Source: an uncultured Clostridium sp.
GTDB taxonomy: Bacteria > Bacillota > Clostridia > Clostridiales > Clostridiaceae
NCBI GenBank assembly: GCA_946575275.1
Contig: CAMNZV010000130.1
Span: forward strand, 1 to 5,372
DNA length: 5,372 nucleotides
Reading direction: 5' to 3'
Each line of letters begins with the position of its first letter. The stretch's first letter is position 1. A model generated the notes under the pieces. The model worked only from the letters and a program-made list of their open reading frames with translations. It searched no databases and was not told where the DNA came from. Positions 1 to 4,952 of the stretch are shown one piece after another. Both the position numbers and the translations under genes were made by a program.

Positions 1-1
1 A

Positions 2-778
2 CCAATAGAAGATATAACAACTAAGGATAAAATTAAAGCGTTTATTGGTAATGGAAAAACTGAATTTAAAGAGGTTTCATCAATATCTAAAAAGGAATAT
101 AATGGTGACATAATTGAAATTAAGACAAAGTCAGGAAATAATATAAAAGGAACAAGTAATCACATTACCTTTGCCAAAATAAATTTAAAGGATAATTTAT
201 ATTATGTTTATTTAACATATAAAAAAGAAAGTGGATATGATATTAAATGTACCCTAGGCAAAATAAACAAAGCAGATGTGGATAAATTATGGATAATAAA
301 AGCCTGCAATAATAAAATTGAAGCAAATTCCTTTAAGTTAAATTCAGATTATGATGAATCTAAGATTATGAAGGAGTTTAATTTATATAAGGACTATCCA
401 CATTATACTAAGGAGAATTTAAATAATATAAATATAACCTTTTTTTCAGAGGAGGATAATTCTCATAAAATTGAGTTTGATTCTAATACTACAATAATTA
501 ATAATTATGATGAGGCTGAAGAATTTATAAGGGATACCAAATTAAATTTAAAAGACTATGAAATAATAAAGAAGGCAAAAATATTAGAGGATGAGCCTTT
601 ATTATTTGTACCACTTGGAAGTGTAAAGAAAGGTATGGAGATAGCAGTAGCACTTCAAAACAAAATTGTCCTTGAAGAGGTTTTGGAAGTTAAAATTTCA
701 TATTATAGGGGTATGGTATATGATATTAACCTTAATGATGTTAGAAATTATTTTGCAAACAATATAGCAATGCACAAT
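2..778 (+). other. Intein in PcrA motif III (5' end missing), splicing blocks B, F and G present
   Basis: This is a protein-splicing element inserted between the Gln of helicase motif III (GDxxQ, off-window) and the Cys-Ile-Tyr-x-Trp-Arg-Gly-Ala that follows. The 259 visible residues show block B as GTSNHITF (window residues 50-57, nt 149-172), with the TxxH motif that assists the N-terminal acyl shift. Block F is RGMVYDINL-DVRNYFAN (nt 707-760). Block G is NIAMHN followed by Cys (nt 761-781): penultimate His 773-775, terminal Asn 776-778, and +1 Cys nucleophile 779-781. Block A with Cys1 should lie about 10-25 residues upstream of the window. No LAGLIDADG dodecapeptide is visible. The region between blocks B and F (nt 200-406 in particular) resembles a reduced version of a non-LAGLIDADG insert seen in related UvrD/PcrA inteins. 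Hand-counted G+C of nt 1-780 is about 25.5%, against about 29% in nt 781-1260. The host motif is invariant and essential for helicase action, so the intein must splice at least partly. The intein call is very secure; that it is active is inferred. Confidence 0.95.
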
Positions 779-2245
779 TGTATATATGCTTGGAGAGGTG
801 CAGATGTAACTAATATTTTAGATTTTGAAAAGGACTATCCAAATGCAAAAGTAATTAAGCTAGAGGAAAATTATAGGTCAAAGGGTAATATATTAAATGC
901 AGCAAATGTGGTTATAGCAAACAATGTAAACAGAAAAAGAAAGGAACTTAGAACATCAAAGGAATTAGGGGACAAAATTAAAATATATAGAGCCTTTGAT
1001 GATAGAAGTGAAGCAGATTTTGTTTCTAAAACCATATCAGATTTAAAATATAAAAATAACAGAAAAAACAGTGATTTTGCCATTTTATATAGAACAAATG
1101 CTCAATCACGTATTTTTGAAGAAACCTTAAGAAGAAGGGGGATAGCCTACAAAATTGTAGGGGGAACTAGGTTCTATGATAGAAAAGAAATTAAGGATTT
1201 GATTTCTTATTTAAAGGTTTTAGTTAATCCACAGGATGACATAAGTTTAAAAAGAATAATTAATGTTCCTAAAAGAAGTATAGGGGATGCAACTGTATCT
1301 AAGATTCAAGAATATGTTAATAGCTTTGAATTAAATTTATGGGATGGACTATCTGAGGTTAGAAATATTAGTACCTTAACCCCTAGAAATGCAACCTGTA
1401 TAGAAAAATTTACTACTATAATGAATGAATTAATGTCAAAGGTAGAGGAGGGCTTAAGGCCATCTGCTTTAATTGAAAAAATATTAAATGACACAGGATA
1501 TCTTGAAGAGCTTAAAAAATCTGGAGAAATAGAAGACAAAAGTAGAATTGAAAATTTAAAGGAATTAGTTTCTGATGCAGCAGATTTTGAGAAAAATAAC
1601 CAGGATAAATCCTTAGCTTCCTATTTAGAGAGGATTTCATTAGTTCAAGATACAGATAAACTTGAAGATGAATCAGAGGATAATGTTATATTAATGACTA
1701 TTCATAGTGCAAAGGGATTAGAATTTCCAATAGTATTTATGGTTGGAATGGAAAATGGTCTTTTCCCAAGTACTACAGATATTGAACATGAGGATCAAAT
1801 GGAAGAGGCTAGAAGACTTTGTTATGTTGCAATTACAAGGGCTGAGGAGGAATTATATTTAACCTCTGCTGAAATGAGAAGAGTATTTGGTAGAATGGTA
1901 AGCTATCCTCAATCAGAATTTGTTGACAATATAAAACTAGAATTAAAGGAATATTTAAATGATAGAGGCACAACAAAACAAAATCAAGAGAATTCTTTTA
2001 TTAAAAAGCAACCAAACAATCCTTTTAGTTTAAGAAATACAGTTAGAACATCTGGAATAACTCCTAGTGCTGTTTCAGAATTTGATGAAATATCTTTAGG
2101 GAGAAAGGTTAAACATGAAAAATTTGGAGTTGGAACAGTTATTAATATTGTAAATTCAGGTGAGGATAAAAAGGTAACCATAGCCTTTGATAATCAAGGG
2201 TTAAAGGTATTGTCATTAGCCTATGCAAAATTAGAATTACTATAA
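2..2245 (+). CDS. pcrA: ATP-dependent DNA helicase PcrA (UvrD/Rep superfamily 1A), 5'-truncated, interrupted by an in-frame intein
   Basis: This is a 3'-to-5' SF1A DNA helicase acting in repair, rolling-circle replication and removal of RecA from DNA. The frame is open from the first codon (2-4), so the gene starts upstream of the window; 747 residues are visible. The first 259 belong to an intein (separate entry). The C-extein starts at Cys 779-781, and numbering here runs from it: the second half of motif III (IYAWRGAD, 2-9, with the base-stacking Tyr3 and Trp5), motif IV (LEENYRS, 28-34), motif V (VILMTIHSAKGLEF, 303-316), motif VI (RRLCYVAITRA, 345-355, with the Arg finger) and a C-terminal Tudor-like domain (KVKHEKFGVGTV, from about 443) that in PcrA family members binds RNA polymerase. 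The 488-residue C-extein matches the usual length of PcrA after motif III (family about 720-760 residues). Motifs I, Ia and II are off-window. The stop TAA lies 15 nt before ligA, the usual Firmicute pairing. The enzyme is functional only if the intein splices out. Identification is very secure. Confidence 0.96.
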   Translation, partial: PIEDITTKDKIKAFIGNGKTEFKEVSSISKKEYNGDIIEIKTKSGNNIKGTSNHITFAKINLKDNLYYVYLTYKKESGYDIKCTLGKINKADVDKLWIIKACNNKIEANSFKLNSDYDESKIMKEFNLYKDYPHYTKENLNNINITFFSEEDNSHKIEFDSNTTIINNYDEAEEFIRDTKLNLKDYEIIKKAKILEDEPLLFVPLGSVKKGMEIAVALQNKIVLEEVLEVKISYYRGMVYDINLNDVRNYFANNIAMHNCIYAWRGADVTNILDFEKDYPNAKVIKLEENYRSKGNILNAANVVIANNVNRKRKELRTSKELGDKIKIYRAFDDRSEADFVSKTISDLKYKNNRKNSDFAILYRTNAQSRIFEETLRRRGIAYKIVGGTRFYDRKEIKDLISYLKVLVNPQDDISLKRIINVPKRSIGDATVSKIQEYVNSFELNLWDGLSEVRNISTLTPRNATCIEKFTTIMNELMSKVEEGLRPSALIEKILNDTGYLEELKKSGEIEDKSRIENLKELVSDAADFEKNNQDKSLASYLERISLVQDTDKLEDESEDNVILMTIHSAKGLEFPIVFMVGMENGLFPSTTDIEHEDQMEEARRLCYVAITRAEEELYLTSAEMRRVFGRMVSYPQSEFVDNIKLELKEYLNDRGTTKQNQENSFIKKQPNNPFSLRNTVRTSGITPSAVSEFDEISLGRKVKHEKFGVGTVINIVNSGEDKKVTIAFDNQGLKVLSLAYAKLELL
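200..406 (+). other. Possible degenerate GIY-YIG-like endonuclease remnant inside the intein
   Basis: Between the intein splicing blocks sits a segment starting LYYVYLTYKK and continuing GYDIKCTLGK, KLWIIKAC and NKIEANSF (window residues 66-111), then a linker ending YKDYPHY (129-135). From memory, full-length relatives in other bacterial UvrD/PcrA helicases have YVYLMY, then GYRIGxT, then an Arg, then ADKLWxxK, an EAxxxE stretch and an IPT motif. That order resembles GIY-YIG nucleases (GIY, YIG, catalytic Arg, catalytic Glu). Here YIG is YDIK, no Arg follows within the expected distance, and the acidic residue after EANSF is lost with what looks like a deletion. If the comparison holds, the domain is a dead remnant and the intein can no longer home. 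The family assignment is inference; the alternative is a structural linker with no nuclease ancestry. Confidence 0.4.
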
Positions 2246-2248
2246 TCT

Positions 2249-2254
2249 AGGAGG
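2249..2254 (+). promoter_or_regulatory. Ribosome-binding site of ligA (AGGAGG)
   Basis: A perfect AGGAGG lies in the 15-nt gap after the pcrA stop, 6 nt before TTG 2261-2263. It decides the ligA start. The nearby ATG at 2256-2258 is only 1 nt from the site and is out of frame, reaching a stop after eight codons. The TTG therefore opens the gene, and translation can start independently of pcrA on the same transcript. Confidence 0.88.
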
Positions 2255-2260
2255 TATGTT

Positions 2261-4252
2261 TTGGATAAGAGGAAAAGAATAGAGGAATTAGTTGCTGAAC
2301 TTAACAGGTATTCTTATGAATATTATTCACTAGATAATCCATCAGTAACTGACAAGGAGTATGATATAAAATATAATGAACTTAAAAAACTTGAAGAAGA
2401 AGAACAATATATTTTACCATATTCACCTACAGTTAGAATTGGTGATGTAGTTCTTGATGGGTTTAACAAGTATACTCACAAAGCAAGACTTTGGAGTATG
2501 GATAAGGCACAAAGTGTTGAAGAATTAAAGGAATGGCACAATAGAAATATTAAGTTTATAAATGAAATGAGATTAAAGGGAAATAACCTTCCAGATTTAA
2601 AATATATATTAACTAAAAAATTTGATGGTCTAACTATAAATTTAACCTATGATGAAGATGGTATACTAAAAACGGCAGCAACAAGAGGTACAGGAGAAAT
2701 AGGAGAAGAGGTAACAGCACAGGTAAAAACAATTAAATCTGTACCACTTAAAATAAATTCAAAGGATTTACTTGAAATTCATGGTGAAGCAATAATGACT
2801 ACAGAAGCCTTTGATAATTATAATAAAGATGCAAAAATACCATTAAAGAATTTAAGAAATGGTGCAGCAGGAGCTTTAAGAAATTTAAATGTTCGTGAAA
2901 CTGCCAATAGAAATTTATCAGCCTTCTTTTATGATGTGGGATATAAAGAGGGAGCAGGATTTAAAAACTATGGAGAAATGTTAAACTTTATTAAAGAAAA
3001 AGGGTTTATAGTAGATGATTATATTAAAGAATGTACCTCCATTTCAGAAATTGAGGATGAAATAGAATATATTAAAAATCTTAGATTTAACCTAAACTAT
3101 GATATTGATGGTTTAGTAATTGCTATAGATGACATAAAAACCAGAGAACTTTTAGGTTATACTATAAAATTTCCAAAGTGGGCTATTGCTTATAAGTTTG
3201 AGGCTCAGGAGGCAACAACAAAGCTACTTGATGTTCAATGGAATGTATCAAGAAATGGGAGGGTTGCGCCTACAGCAATACTTGAGCCTATTGAACTTGC
3301 AGGGGTAACTGTTAAAAGAGCAACTCTTAACAATATGGATGATATTAAAAGAAAAGGAGTAAAAATAGGTGCAGAGGTATTTGTTAGAAGATCAAATGAT
3401 GTTATTCCAGAGATAATGGGAATAGTACCAGAATCTTTAGAAGGGTCTATAGAGATAAGTCCACCTACTAATTGTCCCTCCTGCGGAAGCCATCTATCAT
3501 TAGATGGAGCACACTATTTTTGTGAGAATACATTATCATGTAAACCACAAATGGTAAAGAGCATTGTTCATTATGCCTCAAGAGAAGCTATGAATATAGA
3601 AGGATTTTCAGAAAAAACTGCAGAACAGCTCTTTGAAAAGCTAAATATTAAAGCAATATCAGATTTATATAGTTTACAAAAGGAAGATTTACTAACCCTT
3701 GATAAGTTTGGAGAGAAGAAGGCTCAAAACCTTCTAGATGCTATTGAAAAAAGCAAAGGTTGTACCTTGCAAGCATTTATATATTCCCTTGGGATTCCTA
3801 ATGTAGGAGTTAAAACAGCAAAGGATTTAGTAAAAACTTTTAAGACTTTAGAAAATATAAAAAATGCAAAATATGAAGAACTTATAGAAATTCAAGATGT
3901 TGGGGAAGTTGTGGCAAAGGATATAATTGAATTCTTCAATGAAGAAAAAGTGTTAATTACTATAGAAGACTTAATTTCCTTAGGTGTAAATCCATTTTAT
4001 GAAGAAAAAATAGTAATAGAAAATATATTTGAGGGTAAAACTGTAGTTGTAACAGGAACCTTAGAGAACTATTCAAGAAATAGTATAAAAGAAAAGCTAG
4101 AAACCTTAGGGGCAAAGGTATCTGGAAGTGTTAGTAAGAAAACAGACTATGTCCTTGCAGGTATGGAAGCAGGTTCAAAACTTAAAAAGGCAATGGATTT
4201 AGGGGTAAAAACAATATCAGAGGATGAATTTACAAGAATGATAGGTGATTAG
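2261..4252 (+). CDS. ligA: NAD+-dependent DNA ligase LigA, complete
   Basis: The enzyme seals 3'-OH/5'-phosphate nicks in duplex DNA during replication and repair, using NAD+ to adenylate an active-site lysine. The protein has 663 residues, a normal LigA length. In order: domain Ia for NMN binding (Tyr21, Asp31, Tyr34, Asp35 in [15 protein letters not shown]); adenylation domain with motif I KFDG (catalytic Lys120, Asp122), HGEA (Glu176), RNGAAGALR (Arg199, Arg207), IDG (Asp283) and WAIAYKF (Lys312); OB fold (about 320-400); a four-cysteine zinc finger (Cys405, 408, 421, 427); helix-hairpin-helix region (about 430-575, including [10 protein letters not shown] and DVGEVVAK); BRCT domain (about 589-663). 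The TTG start is set by the AGGAGG site 6 nt upstream. Two positions differ from the E. coli enzyme: Thr118 where E. coli has Glu113, and Ala288 where it has Lys290. As I recall, other cluster I clostridial LigA proteins share TKKFDG, so this is probably a lineage trait and not damage. The gene is co-transcribed with pcrA. Confidence 0.97.
   Translation: MDKRKRIEELVAELNRYSYEYYSLDNPSVTDKEYDIKYNELKKLEEEEQYILPYSPTVRIGDVVLDGFNKYTHKARLWSMDKAQSVEELKEWHNRNIKFINEMRLKGNNLPDLKYILTKKFDGLTINLTYDEDGILKTAATRGTGEIGEEVTAQVKTIKSVPLKINSKDLLEIHGEAIMTTEAFDNYNKDAKIPLKNLRNGAAGALRNLNVRETANRNLSAFFYDVGYKEGAGFKNYGEMLNFIKEKGFIVDDYIKECTSISEIEDEIEYIKNLRFNLNYDIDGLVIAIDDIKTRELLGYTIKFPKWAIAYKFEAQEATTKLLDVQWNVSRNGRVAPTAILEPIELAGVTVKRATLNNMDDIKRKGVKIGAEVFVRRSNDVIPEIMGIVPESLEGSIEISPPTNCPSCGSHLSLDGAHYFCENTLSCKPQMVKSIVHYASREAMNIEGFSEKTAEQLFEKLNIKAISDLYSLQKEDLLTLDKFGEKKAQNLLDAIEKSKGCTLQAFIYSLGIPNVGVKTAKDLVKTFKTLENIKNAKYEELIEIQDVGEVVAKDIIEFFNEEKVLITIEDLISLGVNPFYEEKIVIENIFEGKTVVVTGTLENYSRNSIKEKLETLGAKVSGSVSKKTDYVLAGMEAGSKLKKAMDLGVKTISEDEFTRMIGD
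4243..4248 (+). promoter_or_regulatory. Ribosome-binding site inside the 3' end of ligA (AGGTGA)
   Basis: AGGTGA overlaps the last codons of ligA and lies 5 nt before ATG 4254-4256. It favours that ATG over the in-frame GTG at 4245-4247, which sits within this site and has no purine-rich site of its own at a suitable distance. The arrangement suggests translational coupling to ligA. Confidence 0.6.
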
Positions 4253-4253
4253 A

Positions 4254-4523
4254 ATGAAAAAAGTAATAAATATCTTAAGTGTAATTGCTGCATTAATTAC
4301 AAGTATAATTATAATATGTACATTTGTAACCTCATATCACTTTTTTTATGTGGGGGCTATATTTAATACCTATAGACCTATACAAATTAGTATGGCAATT
4401 ACTATGTGTATACTTGGAATAAGATTGTTAATAAATGAAGATGGTATAAAAAAATTTATTTATTTAGTTATTTGCTTATTTATATCAGCCTTAACATTGC
4501 TATCCATGATGCTTGTTAGATAA
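4254..4523 (+). CDS. Small predicted membrane protein of unknown function, three hydrophobic segments
   Basis: I do not recognise this 89-residue protein. It starts MKKVINILSV and has three hydrophobic stretches: about residues 5-26, 43-60 and 67-87, separated by an aromatic-rich loop (SYHFFYVGAIFNTYRP, 27-42) and a short charged loop (NEDGIKK, 61-67). It is thus probably an integral membrane protein, and no catalytic motif is visible. The ATG at 4254 is chosen because AGGTGA is 5 nt upstream; the GTG at 4245 would add three residues (MIR) and overlap ligA. The gene begins 1 nt after the ligA stop and is followed 4 nt after its own stop by a strong hairpin, so it is most likely the last gene of the pcrA-ligA transcript. 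Base composition and codon use resemble its neighbours. That it is a real gene is likely from placement and start signal; the function is unknown. Confidence 0.75.
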   Translation: MKKVINILSVIAALITSIIIICTFVTSYHFFYVGAIFNTYRPIQISMAITMCILGIRLLINEDGIKKFIYLVICLFISALTLLSMMLVR

Positions 4524-4527
4524 TTAA

Positions 4528-4579
4528 AAAAACAAGGTAAGTTTTAGATATAATCTAAAACTTACCTTGTTTTTATTTA
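4528..4579. terminator. Bidirectional intrinsic terminator, perfect 22-bp hairpin
   Basis: Positions 4528-4549 pair without mismatch with 4553-4574 around a 3-nt ATA loop. On the plus strand the stem ends in a T run (4570-4574, then ATTT). On the minus strand the same stem ends in TTTTT from the A run at 4528-4532. It lies 4 nt after the stop of the small plus-strand gene, and its outer two pairs overlap the stop codon of the convergent minus-strand gene, so it can end transcription from both sides. The core ACAAGGTAAG/CTTACCTTGT supplies most of the G+C. Confidence 0.92.
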
Positions 4580-4845
4580 CCAAAATTTTTAATATTGTCA
4601 ATTTTATTTTTATCAACAGAAAGATCAAAAAAATCCAAGGAGTCTTGTAATGAGGAAGGATTGTTTATTTCAGTTAATTTATTAGAATTTGATATGTTTT
4701 CAGATATTTTTTCTAAGATATAGTTTTTATATCTAAATTGACGATAAGTTTTATGTGCAATTACTAAAAGCCAAATACCTATAAACATCCATACACACAT
4801 AAAAACAATACCTATTATACATGTAATAATATAAAGTATATTCAT
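4573..4845 (-). CDS. Small predicted single-span membrane protein of unknown function
   Basis: I do not recognise this 90-residue protein. Residues 3-30 are a continuous hydrophobic stretch (start MNILYIITCIIG) suited to one transmembrane helix. A basic patch follows (HKTYRQFRYK, 31-40), then a polar, Asn/Ser/Asp/Lys-rich tail (41-90) with no motif I can name. By the positive-inside rule the tail should be cytoplasmic. There is no signal cleavage site or lipobox. The start ATG (complement of 4843-4845) has a perfect AGGAGG 9 nt upstream and a good extended -10 promoter beyond it, which strongly supports a real gene. It is transcribed against the ligA operon, shares the terminator with it, and is divergent from the binding-protein gene. 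Its role is unknown. Confidence 0.78.
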   Translation of the reverse strand: MNILYIITCIIGIVFMCVWMFIGIWLLVIAHKTYRQFRYKNYILEKISENISNSNKLTEINNPSSLQDSLDFFDLSVDKNKIDNIKNFGK

Positions 4846-4854
4846 TTTTAAAAT

Positions 4855-4860
4855 CCTCCT
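4855..4860 (-). promoter_or_regulatory. Ribosome-binding site of the minus-strand small gene (AGGAGG)
   Basis: The plus strand reads CCTCCT, giving AGGAGG on the minus strand with 9 nt to the ATG at 4843-4845. It fixes the start of the minus-strand small membrane protein. Confidence 0.85.
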
Positions 4861-4876
4861 TTTGTAATCTTTTATT

Positions 4877-4904
4877 ATTATAACACAAGAATTAAATGTT
4901 TAAA
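4877..4904 (-). promoter_or_regulatory. Probable promoter with extended -10 for the minus-strand small gene
   Basis: The minus strand carries TGT followed by TATAAT (-10 at 4882-4877), an extended -10 with a perfect hexamer. The best -35 candidate is TTTAAA at 4904-4899 with a 16-nt spacer, which is weak; the TG element may compensate. Transcription would start near 4870, leaving a leader of about 25 nt that contains the AGGAGG site. Confidence 0.65.
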
Positions 4905-4919
4905 TAGAATAAATGTGGA

Positions 4920-4925
4920 TATAAT
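4920..4925 (+). promoter_or_regulatory. Probable -10 element for the binding-protein gene (TATAAT)
   Basis: TATAAT at 4920-4925 would start transcription near 4932, about 20 nt before ATG 4953 and just ahead of the GGAGG site. No good -35 is present 16-18 nt upstream (TGTTTA at 4897-4902 is the nearest), so the promoter may be weak or need an activator. The region is very AT-rich, so a chance match is possible. Confidence 0.45.
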
Positions 4926-4941
4926 AAAAAATATAATATAT

Positions 4942-4946
4942 GGAGG
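4942..4946 (+). promoter_or_regulatory. Ribosome-binding site of the binding-protein gene (GGAGG)
   Basis: GGAGG lies 6 nt before ATG 4953-4955 and sets that start, which opens a typical secretion leader. Confidence 0.85.
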
Positions 4947-4952
4947 AAGTTT

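Noticed and set aside
278..280. GTG as the start of a separate 655-residue protein
   Set aside because: The same frame is open upstream to the window edge and encodes intein block B at 149-172, so this GTG is an internal Val codon of the intein.
2..778. LAGLIDADG or HNH endonuclease in the intein
   Set aside because: No dodecapeptide repeats or HNH signature are visible; the spacing and motifs fit a different, reduced insert.
871..2181. Minus-strand open frames at 871-1083, 1306-1539 and 1984-2181
   Set aside because: They lie wholly inside the helicase coding region on the opposite strand, have no recognisable motifs, and look like chance frames in AT-rich DNA.
2..2245. Pseudogene or frameshifted pcrA
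   Set aside because: The frame is open throughout and every helicase motif after the insertion is intact, so an in-frame intein explains the foreign segment.
2256..2258. ATG as the ligA start
   Set aside because: It is out of frame with LigA and meets a stop after eight codons; it is also only 1 nt after AGGAGG. TTG 2261 has proper spacing.
4245..4247. GTG start for the small membrane protein
   Set aside because: It lies within the AGGTGA site that serves ATG 4254 and has no suitable site of its own; it remains possible but less likely.
4932..4937. Second TATAAT as a plus-strand promoter
   Set aside because: Transcription would begin at or inside the GGAGG site (4942-4946), leaving no usable ribosome-binding leader; likely a chance match in an AT run.
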